From positions 124,001 through 188,000 of the forward strand of contig NZ_QAOV01000012.1 in NCBI RefSeq assembly GCF_003050925.1: DNA of 64,000 bases, in the 5' to 3' direction. The notes below the pieces were generated by a model that made no database searches, had not been told where the DNA came from, and saw only the letters and a program-made list of their open reading frames with translations. The position numbers and the translations under genes are program-made. This document shows, piece by piece, positions 41,627-51,244 of the stretch (positions are counted from its first letter, which is position 1; each line of letters starts with the position of its first letter). The DNA comes from Pseudomonas sp. GV085. Its GTDB lineage: Bacteria > Pseudomonadota > Gammaproteobacteria > Pseudomonadales > Pseudomonadaceae.

Positions 41627-44497
41627 ATGACCCTCAGCTTCGACCTGTCGGGCCCTATCGTGGAGCCCAGGGCCATCCGTAAGCAGTACGCCATGGAAAT
41701 GGCGGTCGAACGCACGCGCCTGTTGTATCAGGGCTCGCTGCTGCCCACGTTGTTCATGCTGATCAATGGCCTGGTCTGTGCCGGTTTGCTCTGGAGCCCG
41801 CAGCGCTATTTCCTGGTCAGCGTATGGCTAGTGTGGTTGTTGTCTTTGGTGGCATTGCGAGTGATTCAGGTCGCAGCCTTCGATTCGGCCATTCCCAACC
41901 GTCAGGCCCATCCCATTTGGCGACGGATGTTTTTGCTGGGCTCCGGCCTCACGGGCCTGACCCTGGCGGGTGCCGGCATCGCCCTGGTTCCCGCCGATAA
42001 CTTCATTCAGCAAGCCTGGGTCTTCGGCCTCATCGGTGCCGCAGCGCTCTCGGCCAGTGTTGCTTATGCGGTCAGTTTGCCGGCATTTCTGTCATTTACC
42101 TTGCCCTGCCTGTTGCCGGCCATCGCCTATATGTTTTGGGGGGCTGACGAACAGCAGCAAGGTTGGGGCTGGTTCGGGCTGATCCTGCTCGGTGCATTGA
42201 GCGTGGTTGCCTGGCAAGTCAATCGATTGATCGATCGGGGCTTGATGCGACGCTTTCAGAATCAGGCACTGATCGAGCATCTGCAGCAGGCACAAAGCTG
42301 CAGTGATCAGCTCAATCAGAAGTTGGCCAAGGAGATTGAACAGCGTCGGCGTGCCGAAACCGAATTGCGAGAAATCCAGATCGACCTGGAAAACCGTGTC
42401 GCTCAGCGCAGTCTGGAACTGGACGCCGCCAACCAGGCGCTGAGCAAGAGTGAGGCGCGTCTGGCGCTGGCATTGAAGGCCAGCGAGTTGGGGTTGTGGG
42501 ACTGGAATCTGCAAACTGACGAAGTCCATCACACGCAGATTCAGGAATTGTTCGGCCTGGAGCCTGAACAGGTCACGGCAATACTGCGTCACCTCAAGCC
42601 GCGCCTTCATCCCGAGGATCTTCCTGCGCTGAAAAGGGCGCTGGTCGAGCATTTGAAGGGCCGCACCGAGGACTATCAAATCGAGTATCGCGTGCGGCAT
42701 GGCGACGGCCACTGGGTCTGGATCGAGGACCGCGGGCGGGCGGTCGAGCGTGCCAAAAACGGCCGGGTGATTCGCATGGTCGGCACTCGCCGCGACATCA
42801 GCGTCAGCAAAGGCCTGGAAGAGCAGCTGCAACTGGCGGCGACCGTGTTCGAGGCGGCCAGCGAAGGGATCGTGATTTTCGATCCGAACTACGCCCTGAT
42901 CGCGATCAATCAAGCCTTCAGTCGGGTGACCGGCTATGACATCGAGGACATGATCGGACGCAATGTCATTGAGCTGCCATGTAGTCGCGATGCGCGTCGG
43001 CATTACGCCGCAATACATCAGGCGCTGGAGCAGCAAGGCAACTGGCAGGGCGAATTGGTGGAAACCCGCAAGAACGGCGAGATGTATCCGCAATGGCTGC
43101 AACTGAATGCTGTGCGTGATACTCGGGGAAATGTCAGCCATATTGTGGGCTTTTTCGCCGATCTCTCAGCCCGTCGAGAATCCGAAGAGCGAATGCGCTA
43201 TCTGACCCATTACGACGAACTTACCGGTCTGGCCAATCGTTCGATGTTCCGCGAGCGACTCAGTGAGGCTCATCAACGAGTGAGGCAGGGCGGTTATCGC
43301 AGCCTGGCATTGCTGCACATCAATCTCGATCGATTCAAGCAACTCAACGACAGCCTGGGGCATGAAGTCGCCGATCAGTTGCTGCAGAAAATATCCCGGC
43401 GGCTGGTGAATGCATTGCCTGAAGCAGACACCATCGCGCGCCTTTCCGGTGATGAGTTTGCCGTGCTGTTCAACTCTTACGGCAACCTTTCGAGCCTGGC
43501 CCGGGTGGCGACTCGCCTGGCGAGCAAGCTGCGTTTGCCGGTGACGATTGAGGGGCATGAACTGGTGGTCAGCGTGTCGATGGGCATCAGCTTGTTGCCG
43601 GACAGCGCCCGGGAAATTTCTGCATTGGTCAGTCAGTCGAACATGGCCATGCAGCACGCCAAACACCTGGGTGGTAATAATTTCCAGTTTTATACCGACA
43701 GTTTGCAAGCCAGCACGCTGGAGCGGTTACAGCTGGAAAACCATTTGCGCAAGGCCGTCGAAGAACAACAGTTGAAGGTCTTTTACCAACCCAAGCTGTG
43801 CCTTGCCACGGGCAAGCTCAATGCCGCCGAGGCGTTGGTGCGCTGGGATCATCCGACCATGGGCCGTGTGCCGCCGGGGGACTTCATCGGCCTGGCTGAA
43901 GAAACCGGATTGATCGGCCCGATCGGTGAGTTCGTGCTGCGTCAGGCCTGCTGGCAAGCCTGTGAGTGGCAGCGGGAGGGGCTTGAGGCGATTCGGGTGT
44001 CGGTCAACTTGTCAGTGCATCAATTGCGCCAGGGCAAATTGGTCAGCCTGGTGCGGCAGGTGCTGGAAGAAACCGGGCTGGCACCGCATCTCCTGGAGCT
44101 GGAGCTCACTGAAAGCCAGTTGCTGGACAGCGTCGAGCACATCATCGCCACCTTCCAGCAGTTGCGTGATCTCGGGGTGAAACTGGCCATTGATGATTTT
44201 GGCACTGGCTACTCCTCCCTGAGCTACCTCAAGCGTATCCCGGTGGATTACGTGAAGATCGACCAAGCCTTTATCCGCGGGTTGGGAGAGGGCACCGAGG
44301 ATGCGGCGATCACCCGGGCGATCATTGCCATGGCTCACGGCCTGAAGCTGAAGGTCGTGGCGGAAGGGGTGGAGCGGGAAGAACAGCTTGAGTTCCTGAA
44401 AGCCGAGCGCTGCGATGAAGTGCAGGGCTATTTGATCAGCCGGCCCATCGAGTCGCAGGCGCTGGCGATCCTGTTGCGAGAGCAATGTTCGAATTGA
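41627..44497 (+). CDS. Membrane PAS-GGDEF-EAL cyclic-di-GMP protein
   Basis: 956 aa. An N-terminal membrane sensor with about six helices (about 35-200), a coiled coil (about 215-275), two PAS domains with PAC (about 280-400 and 405-530), GGDEF (about 535-695) and EAL (about 710-950). The GGDEF signature reads SGDEF (ARLSGDEFAVLF), so cyclase activity is doubtful. The EAL domain keeps its key residues: AAEALVRW, SVNLSVHQL, ELTESQLL, AIDDFGTGYSSL, VKIDQAFI, VVAEGVE and QGYLIS. It probably acts as a c-di-GMP phosphodiesterase whose GGDEF is regulatory. The start at 41627 is used; ATGs 11 and 22 codons upstream are possible. It is divergent from uvrD. Confidence 0.93.
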   Translation: MTLSFDLSGPIVEPRAIRKQYAMEMAVERTRLLYQGSLLPTLFMLINGLVCAGLLWSPQRYFLVSVWLVWLLSLVALRVIQVAAFDSAIPNRQAHPIWRRMFLLGSGLTGLTLAGAGIALVPADNFIQQAWVFGLIGAAALSASVAYAVSLPAFLSFTLPCLLPAIAYMFWGADEQQQGWGWFGLILLGALSVVAWQVNRLIDRGLMRRFQNQALIEHLQQAQSCSDQLNQKLAKEIEQRRRAETELREIQIDLENRVAQRSLELDAANQALSKSEARLALALKASELGLWDWNLQTDEVHHTQIQELFGLEPEQVTAILRHLKPRLHPEDLPALKRALVEHLKGRTEDYQIEYRVRHGDGHWVWIEDRGRAVERAKNGRVIRMVGTRRDISVSKGLEEQLQLAATVFEAASEGIVIFDPNYALIAINQAFSRVTGYDIEDMIGRNVIELPCSRDARRHYAAIHQALEQQGNWQGELVETRKNGEMYPQWLQLNAVRDTRGNVSHIVGFFADLSARRESEERMRYLTHYDELTGLANRSMFRERLSEAHQRVRQGGYRSLALLHINLDRFKQLNDSLGHEVADQLLQKISRRLVNALPEADTIARLSGDEFAVLFNSYGNLSSLARVATRLASKLRLPVTIEGHELVVSVSMGISLLPDSAREISALVSQSNMAMQHAKHLGGNNFQFYTDSLQASTLERLQLENHLRKAVEEQQLKVFYQPKLCLATGKLNAAEALVRWDHPTMGRVPPGDFIGLAEETGLIGPIGEFVLRQACWQACEWQREGLEAIRVSVNLSVHQLRQGKLVSLVRQVLEETGLAPHLLELELTESQLLDSVEHIIATFQQLRDLGVKLAIDDFGTGYSSLSYLKRIPVDYVKIDQAFIRGLGEGTEDAAITRAIIAMAHGLKLKVVAEGVEREEQLEFLKAERCDEVQGYLISRPIESQALAILLREQCSN

Positions 44498-44628
44498 ATG
44501 GGCTGATTCCCGTCGGGTTTTGTGGGGCGACGTAAAGCCTTGCGACCAGGGCATCAGTGCTACATGAAGCGCGGGCACGTGAAATCGAGGGATTCGGTAA
44601 CGCATTGAGCAGGCAAAAAGCCGATTCA

Positions 44629-44643
44629 TGTAGTATAACTACA
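44629..44643. promoter_or_regulatory. RpiR/HexR-type operator palindrome
   Basis: TGTAGT-ATA-ACTACA is a perfect 6-bp inverted repeat 48 bases before the rpiR-family start. It fits the HexR-type pattern (TTGT-spacer-ACAA / TGTAnt..anTACA) known in Pseudomonas and suggests autoregulation. Confidence 0.65.
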
Positions 44644-44690
44644 AGCGTGCTACATCCCCGGCACCTGCCAATAACAAAGAGTCCAGCCCC

Positions 44691-45557
44691 TTGAATCTGC
44701 TGCAACACATCGCCCAGTCTCGCCACCTGTTACGCAAGTCGGAGCTCAAGGTCGCCGACCACGTGCTGCTTGATCCTGCGGCCGTGATGCACAGCTCCAT
44801 GGCCGACCTGGCCCACAGCGTGGGCATCAGCGAGCCGACCATCGTGCGCTTCTGCCGCGCCATCGGTTGTTCCGGGTTTCAGGACCTGAAACTCAAGCTG
44901 GCCCAGAGCCTGGCGGCAGGTGCGAGTTTCGGCCAGTTTGCGATCCATGAGGATGATTCGGTCGCCGACTACAGCCTGAAAATTTTCGACACCACCCTGC
45001 ATACGCTGATGGAGGTTCGCGAGAAACTCGATCCGCTGGAGTTGCAGCGGGCAGTGACACTGATGTCCCAGGCCCAGCGTGTCGAGTTCTACGGCTTCGG
45101 CGCCTCGGGTGCGGTCGCGGCGGACGCCCAGCACAAGTTCTTCCGCTTGCTGCTCACCGCTGCGGCGTATTCCGACCCGCACATGCAGGCGATGTCGGCC
45201 GTAACGCTCAAGCCAACCGACGTGGCGATCTGCATTTCCCAATCCGGGCGCTCCAAGGACCTGTTGATCACCGCCAACCTGGTGCGTGAAAGCGGTGCCT
45301 CGTTGATCACCTTGTGCCCGAGCCAGACACCGTTGGCCGAGCTGTCTACGGTCAATCTGGCTATCGATGTGCATGAAGACACCGAAATCTATACGCCGCT
45401 GACTTCGCGTATCGCCCACCTGGTGGTGATCGACGTGCTGGCGATGGGCGTAGCCATGGCCCGTGGCCCGAGCCTGGTCAACCACCTCAAGAGCGTCAAG
45501 CGCAGCCTGCGCAGCTTGCGGTTGTCGCCCAAGTCGGTGAAAGCGCTGGACGACTGA
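44691..45557 (+). CDS. RpiR/MurR-family regulator (HexR-like)
   Basis: 288 aa. An N-terminal RpiR HTH (about 1-77: SSMADLAHSVGISEPTIVRF) is joined to a SIS sugar-phosphate-binding domain (about 120-260: VEFYGFGASGAVAADAQHKF; ICISQSGRSKDLL). It starts with TTG at 44691; no ATG is available nearby and AAAGAG lies about 8-9 bases upstream. It resembles HexR but is the paralogue found near the pyruvate carboxylase genes (from memory, PA5438-like), so it probably senses a hexose-phosphate such as KDPG. A hairpin AAGGTCG-TTC-CGACCTT (45567-45583) follows and may terminate it. Confidence 0.9.
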   Translation: MNLLQHIAQSRHLLRKSELKVADHVLLDPAAVMHSSMADLAHSVGISEPTIVRFCRAIGCSGFQDLKLKLAQSLAAGASFGQFAIHEDDSVADYSLKIFDTTLHTLMEVREKLDPLELQRAVTLMSQAQRVEFYGFGASGAVAADAQHKFFRLLLTAAAYSDPHMQAMSAVTLKPTDVAICISQSGRSKDLLITANLVRESGASLITLCPSQTPLAELSTVNLAIDVHEDTEIYTPLTSRIAHLVVIDVLAMGVAMARGPSLVNHLKSVKRSLRSLRLSPKSVKALDD

Positions 45558-45584
45558 CGTCGTCGTAAGGTCGTTCCGACCTTA

Positions 45585-45648
45585 ATCGCGAGCAGGCTCG
45601 CTCCCACCTTTGACCGCGATCTCCTGTGGGAGCGAGCCTGCTCGCGAT
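45585..45648. repeat. REPIN (inverted REP pair)
   Basis: Arms 45585-45607 and 45626-45648 are exact reverse complements (23 bp, core GTGGGAGCGAGCCTGCTCGC) with an 18-base loop. It lies directly after the rpiR gene. Confidence 0.9.
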
Positions 45649-45758
45649 GGCGTCCTCGAATACGACGCAATTTTCATCAGTCTGTAACCCCCGAGCCGCC
45701 AAACCGTCATCCCCCGCGCCTATCTTGAAACTCCCGTACTCGCCTTGGGAGACTCGAA

Positions 45759-45968
45759 ATGGCCATGCCCTACGAAGAACGCAACAGCGCTGTCAGAACC
45801 CGTCGCCAGCAAGAAGATCAGCGCCGCATGGAATTCCGTCGCGCCATCGAAGATCGCTGCGAACGCCGTCAGCTTCTGGCCGAAATCGGCGATTTTCCGG
45901 AGTTGGAACTCAATTTCTGGCAGGCATCTGCCTCGACTTCCCGTCGAAACGCTCAGCCAGTGCGCTGA
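45759..45968 (+). CDS. Small basic hypothetical protein
   Basis: 69 aa, very rich in Arg, Glu and Gln with a helical pattern (RRQQEDQRRMEFRRAIEDRC), no signal or membrane segment. GGGAGA lies about 6 bases before the ATG, a good ribosome site, which is the main support. Its last 59 bases overlap the 3' end of the LysR gene on the other strand. It resembles the short Arg/Glu-rich conserved proteins common in Pseudomonas (tentative). Confidence 0.5.
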   Translation: MAMPYEERNSAVRTRRQQEDQRRMEFRRAIEDRCERRQLLAEIGDFPELELNFWQASASTSRRNAQPVR

Positions 45969-46872
45969 TTTGAATCCGCTCACTACGGATAAACGCCAGG
46001 AAGGCGTGAGCCACCGGTGACAGGCGTTTCGCCTTGGCCTGCACCAGGCACCAACTGCGAAACAGTGGCAGCTCTTCGACCGGTAGCTCGATCAGCCCGC
46101 CGGTTGCCAGTTCAAGGCTCAGGGCGTGGCGCGTCAACAGCGCAACGCCCAGGCCTGCCAGTACACATTCGCGCTGAGCTTCGGCAGACGAGACTTCCTG
46201 AGTCTGGTTGAAGTGCACGCGCTTCTCTTTGAAGTATTCTTCGCACGCAAGCCGCGTCCCGGAGCCTGGCTCACGCAGCAGCAGTGTGTAGGGCTCGAGA
46301 TCCTGCAAGCGCAGCGGCCCCATATGACACAGCGGGTGATCCGGTGGCGCCACGGCGACGATCGGGTTGTTCAGGAACGGCAGGAATTCCAGGCCCATGT
46401 CCTGCGGCACCATGGACATGATCACCAGGTCGTCGCGGTTGTCCGACAGGCGCCGGATCACCTGGCCGCGATTGACCACCGTCAGTTGCAGGTTCACTTC
46501 CGGGTGCTGGCGTTTGAATGCGGCAAACAAGTGCGGCACGAAATATTTGGCGCTGGACTCAATCGCCAGCTTCAATTGCCCCTGCAACGAGCCCTGCATG
46601 TCCGACAGCTGCATGTCGAGGTTTTCCAGGCGTCCGAAAATATCCCGGCTGGCCCGCTGTAACGCTTCAGCTGCCTCGGTCATGTAGAGTTTTTTGCCGA
46701 CGTAATCGAACAAAGGCTGGCCAATCAGCTCTTCAAGTTGACGAATCTGCAGGCTGACGGCAGGTTGTGTGAGCGACATTTCGTCGGCTGCGCGGCTGTA
46801 GGAGCGCAAATCACAGACCTCGTTGAAGATCTGCAATTGACGCAAAGTCATACGCATCAATGACTTACGCAT
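45910..46872 (-). CDS. LysR-family regulator (PycR-like)
   Basis: 320 aa. An N-terminal winged HTH (MTLRQLQIFNEVCDLRSYSR, then ADEMSLTQPAVSLQIRQLEE) is joined to a CbbR/CysB-type effector domain (about 95-300, GQLKLAIESSAKYFVPHLFA). It is divergent from the pyruvate carboxylase genes across 189 bases. From memory the P. aeruginosa homologue is PycR (PA5437), which fits regulation of pycAB. The first in-frame ATG is used; MTLRQL at residue 8 is an alternative. Two palindromes at 46910-46925 and 46985-47006 are candidate binding sites. Confidence 0.9.
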   Translation of the reverse strand: MRKSLMRMTLRQLQIFNEVCDLRSYSRAADEMSLTQPAVSLQIRQLEELIGQPLFDYVGKKLYMTEAAEALQRASRDIFGRLENLDMQLSDMQGSLQGQLKLAIESSAKYFVPHLFAAFKRQHPEVNLQLTVVNRGQVIRRLSDNRDDLVIMSMVPQDMGLEFLPFLNNPIVAVAPPDHPLCHMGPLRLQDLEPYTLLLREPGSGTRLACEEYFKEKRVHFNQTQEVSSAEAQRECVLAGLGVALLTRHALSLELATGGLIELPVEELPLFRSWCLVQAKAKRLSPVAHAFLAFIRSERIQISALAERFDGKSRQMPARN

Positions 46873-46909
46873 TTTATCGTTGCTCTCGTCGTTGGCTGGT
46901 GCATCAACT

Positions 46910-46925
46910 ATAAGTCTTTACTTAT
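46910..46925. promoter_or_regulatory. LysR-type palindrome in the pycR-pycA intergenic region
   Basis: ATAAGT-CTTT-ACTTAT is a perfect 6-bp inverted repeat close to the LysR start (38 bases) and fits the T-N11-A pattern of LysR recognition sites. Confidence 0.55.
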
Positions 46926-46984
46926 GCACGACCCAATTTTTATTCATTTTTGTTAATCCCTTGTGGGCGCTAGTGTGGACCTGC

Positions 46985-47006
46985 GACCAAATTGAAACAT
47001 TTGGTC
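46985..47006. promoter_or_regulatory. Second palindrome, upstream of pycA
   Basis: GACCAAAT-TGAAAC-ATTTGGTC has perfect 8-bp arms and ends 55 bases before the pycA GTG. It differs in sequence from the 46910 site, so it may bind another regulator, such as the nearby RpiR protein, or form an RNA hairpin in the leader. Confidence 0.5.
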
Positions 47007-47061
47007 ACTCGTCGGCCTGATCTAGCAGGTCGTGGGTACACCGGCTCAAGGGAACCTCCAA

Positions 47062-48477
<1,416 letters not shown>

Positions 48478-48488
48478 GGAATAGAACA

Positions 48489-50297
48489 ATGAGCAAGAAG
48501 ATTCATGTAACCGACACCATCCTGCGCGATGCTCACCAATCGCTGCTGGCGACCCGCATGCGCACCGAAGACATGCTGCCGATCTGCGACAAGCTCGACA
48601 AAGTCGGCTACTGGTCGCTGGAATGCTGGGGTGGCGCGACGTTCGACGCCTGCGTACGTTTCCTGAAAGAAGACCCGTGGGAGCGTCTGCGCCAACTGCG
48701 CGCCGCGCTGCCTAACACTCGCCTGCAAATGCTGCTGCGCGGCCAGAACCTGCTGGGCTACCGCCACTACAGCGACGACGTGGTCAAGGCCTTCGTCGCC
48801 AAGGCCGCGGTCAACGGCATCGACGTGTTCCGCATCTTCGACGCCATGAACGATGTGCGTAACCTGCGCGTGGCCATCGAAGCGGTGAAAGCCGCCGGCA
48901 AACACGCCCAGGGCACCATCGCCTACACCACCAGCCCGGTGCACACCATCGAGGCCTTCGTGAACCAGGCCAAGCAAATGGAAGCCATGGGTTGCGACTC
49001 GGTGGCGATCAAGGACATGGCCGGCCTGCTGACCCCGTACGCCACCGGCGAACTGGTCCGGGCATTGAAAGCCGAGCAGTCGCTGCCAGTGTTCATTCAC
49101 TCCCACGACACCGCTGGCCTGGCTGCGATGTGCCAGCTCAAGGCGATCGAAAACGGCGCCGACCACATCGACACCGCAATCTCCAGCTTCGCCTGGGGCA
49201 CCAGCCACCCGGGCACCGAGTCGATGGTCGCAGCCCTTAAAGGCAGTGAGTTCGACACCGGCCTGAATCTGGAACTGCTGCAAGAAATCGGCCTGTACTT
49301 CTACGCCGTACGCAAGAAGTACCACCAGTTCGAAAGCGAATTCACCGCCGTCGACACCCGTGTTCAAGTCAACCAGGTACCGGGCGGGATGATTTCCAAC
49401 CTGGCCAACCAGTTGAAAGAGCAGGGCGCACTCAATCGCATGAGTGAAGTGCTGGCCGAAATCCCGCGGGTTCGTGAAGACCTCGGCTTCCCGCCGCTGG
49501 TGACCCCGACTTCGCAGATCGTCGGCACCCAGGCGTTCTTCAACGTACTGGCCGGCGAGCGCTACAAGACCATCACCAACGAAGTGAAGCTGTACCTGCA
49601 AGGCGGCTACGGCAAGGCGCCGGGTACCGTGAACGAACAACTGCGTCGCCAGGCCATCGGCAGCGAAGAAGTGATCGACGTTCGCCCGGCCGATCTGCTC
49701 AAGCCGGAAATGGCCAAACTGCGTGCCGACATCGGCGCACTGGCCAAGTCTGAAGAAGACGTGCTGACCTTCGCCATGTTCCCGGACATCGGTCGCAAGT
49801 TCCTCGAAGAGCGTGCTGCGGGCACCCTGACACCGGAAGTGTTGCTGCCGATTCCTGAAGCCGGTGGCGTCGCCTCTGTTGGTGGGGAAGGCGTGCCAAC
49901 CGAGTTCGTCATCGACGTTCACGGCGAAACCTACCGCGTCGACATCACCGGTGTTGGCGTCAAGTCTGAAGGCAAGCGTCACTTCTACCTGTCCATCGAC
50001 GGCATGCCGGAAGAAGTGGTGTTCGAGCCGCTCAACGAATTCGTCGGTGGTGGTGGCAGCAAGCGCAAGCAAGCCTCTGCTCCGGGCCACGTCAGCACCA
50101 CCATGCCGGGCAACATCGTCGACGTGCTGGTCAAGGAGGGCGACACCGTCAAGGCAGGCCAGGCCGTGTTGATCACCGAAGCGATGAAGATGGAAACCGA
50201 AGTCCAGGCGGCCATCGCCGGTAAAGTCACCGCCATTCATGTGGCCAAGGGCGACCGGGTGAACCCGGGCGAGATACTGATCGAGATCGAAGGCTGA
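48489..50297 (+). CDS. pycB: Pyruvate carboxylase subunit B (OadA-like carboxyltransferase with biotin domain)
   Basis: 602 aa. An N-terminal HMGL-like carboxyltransferase barrel (ITERS-type opening VTDTILRDAHQSLLATRMRT; conserved IKDMAGLLTPYATGELV with the metal-site Lys; HSHDTAGLAAM), a PYC_OADA middle domain and a C-terminal biotinyl domain (about 530-602) with the biotinylated Lys in ITEAMKMETEV. It transfers the carboxyl group from biotin to pyruvate. Oxaloacetate decarboxylase alpha subunits look similar, but no oadB/oadG genes are present and the neighbour is biotin carboxylase, so pyruvate carboxylase is the better call. Confidence 0.94.
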   Translation: MSKKIHVTDTILRDAHQSLLATRMRTEDMLPICDKLDKVGYWSLECWGGATFDACVRFLKEDPWERLRQLRAALPNTRLQMLLRGQNLLGYRHYSDDVVKAFVAKAAVNGIDVFRIFDAMNDVRNLRVAIEAVKAAGKHAQGTIAYTTSPVHTIEAFVNQAKQMEAMGCDSVAIKDMAGLLTPYATGELVRALKAEQSLPVFIHSHDTAGLAAMCQLKAIENGADHIDTAISSFAWGTSHPGTESMVAALKGSEFDTGLNLELLQEIGLYFYAVRKKYHQFESEFTAVDTRVQVNQVPGGMISNLANQLKEQGALNRMSEVLAEIPRVREDLGFPPLVTPTSQIVGTQAFFNVLAGERYKTITNEVKLYLQGGYGKAPGTVNEQLRRQAIGSEEVIDVRPADLLKPEMAKLRADIGALAKSEEDVLTFAMFPDIGRKFLEERAAGTLTPEVLLPIPEAGGVASVGGEGVPTEFVIDVHGETYRVDITGVGVKSEGKRHFYLSIDGMPEEVVFEPLNEFVGGGGSKRKQASAPGHVSTTMPGNIVDVLVKEGDTVKAGQAVLITEAMKMETEVQAAIAGKVTAIHVAKGDRVNPGEILIEIEG

Positions 50298-50331
50298 GTT
50301 AACAGCCGCGATAACAACGCTTTAAACCTCG

Positions 50332-50358
50332 GGGGGGCATGTGCTCCCCTTTTTTTTC
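50332..50358 (+). terminator. Intrinsic terminator after pycB
   Basis: GGGGGGCA-TG-TGCTCCCC is followed by eight T. It lies about 35 bases after the pycB stop and is a clean end for the pyc operon. Confidence 0.85.
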
Positions 50359-50407
50359 GCGTTGTTAGCCGAGTCGTTTTTATGGCGTCACCACGCATCA
50401 AGTGAAC

Positions 50408-51244
50408 TCATCGGTTATGCAAATACGCCTTCCCGTAGTGACGCTCCATCCTTGCCTGAACCAGCTCCAATCCAATCGACATCACCCAATAAATCACCGC
50501 TGCGGTCGTCAGCATCTCGATGTAGCGATAGCTCGAGCGCCCATACGATTGCGCCAGAAACATCACCTCCCAAACCCCCATCACCGAGATCAGCGACGAG
50601 TCTTTGAGCATCGAGATGAATTGGTTGGTGGTTGGCGGGATGATGGTGCGCATGGCCTGGGGCAAGGTGACTCGCCAGAAGATCACGGTTTCGCGCATGC
50701 CCAGGGCCAGGGATGCTTCGCGCTGGCCGTGGGGGACGCCGAGGATGCCGGCGCGGAAGATTTCGCTCAGGTACGCGCCGTAGTTCAGCGACAGGGCGAT
50801 GATGCCGGCGGCGATGGCGCCCGGGACGATGCCGAGTTGTGGCAGGCCGAGGTAGATCAGCAGGATCTGGATCAGTAGCGGTGTGCCACGAAAGAACGAG
50901 GCATAGAAGCTCGCGATTCCGAAGGCCACGGCGCTTTTCGACAGCCGCGCCAGGGCGGTGATGAAGCCCAGCAGCGAGGAGGTCACGATCGAGCACAGGC
51001 ACAAGAACAACGTCAGCGCCGCTCCCTGCAAAAAGCCGCTGGGTGCCAGGTGCAGACCGATCAGGTTCGGCAGTTTGTCGAGGATGATCGAGAACTTCAG
51101 GTCGAAGCTCAGGAAGAAGCTGGCGAATAACCCGAACATCGCTGCCCAGGTCAGGAACAGCCGCGTGCGGAAACCGAAGATCCGTTGCAACAGCGACTCA
51201 GCCACCGGTTGTGGCGGCTGAGGAGGTTTGGGGAAAGAAGTCAT
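50408..51244 (-). CDS. Polar amino-acid ABC transporter permease
   Basis: 278 aa HisM/GlnP-type permease. Membrane segments at about 30-50, 75-100, 110-140 and two more, with the EAA coupling loop (QREASLALGMRETVIFWRVTLPQAMRTIIPP). The start at 51244 (MTSFPKPP) shares ATGA with the stop of the binding-protein gene. No ATP-binding gene follows: the next gene to the left is pycB on the other strand. The pair must borrow an ATPase from elsewhere or be a remnant. Confidence 0.92.
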   Translation of the reverse strand: MTSFPKPPQPPQPVAESLLQRIFGFRTRLFLTWAAMFGLFASFFLSFDLKFSIILDKLPNLIGLHLAPSGFLQGAALTLFLCLCSIVTSSLLGFITALARLSKSAVAFGIASFYASFFRGTPLLIQILLIYLGLPQLGIVPGAIAAGIIALSLNYGAYLSEIFRAGILGVPHGQREASLALGMRETVIFWRVTLPQAMRTIIPPTTNQFISMLKDSSLISVMGVWEVMFLAQSYGRSSYRYIEMLTTAAVIYWVMSIGLELVQARMERHYGKAYLHNR

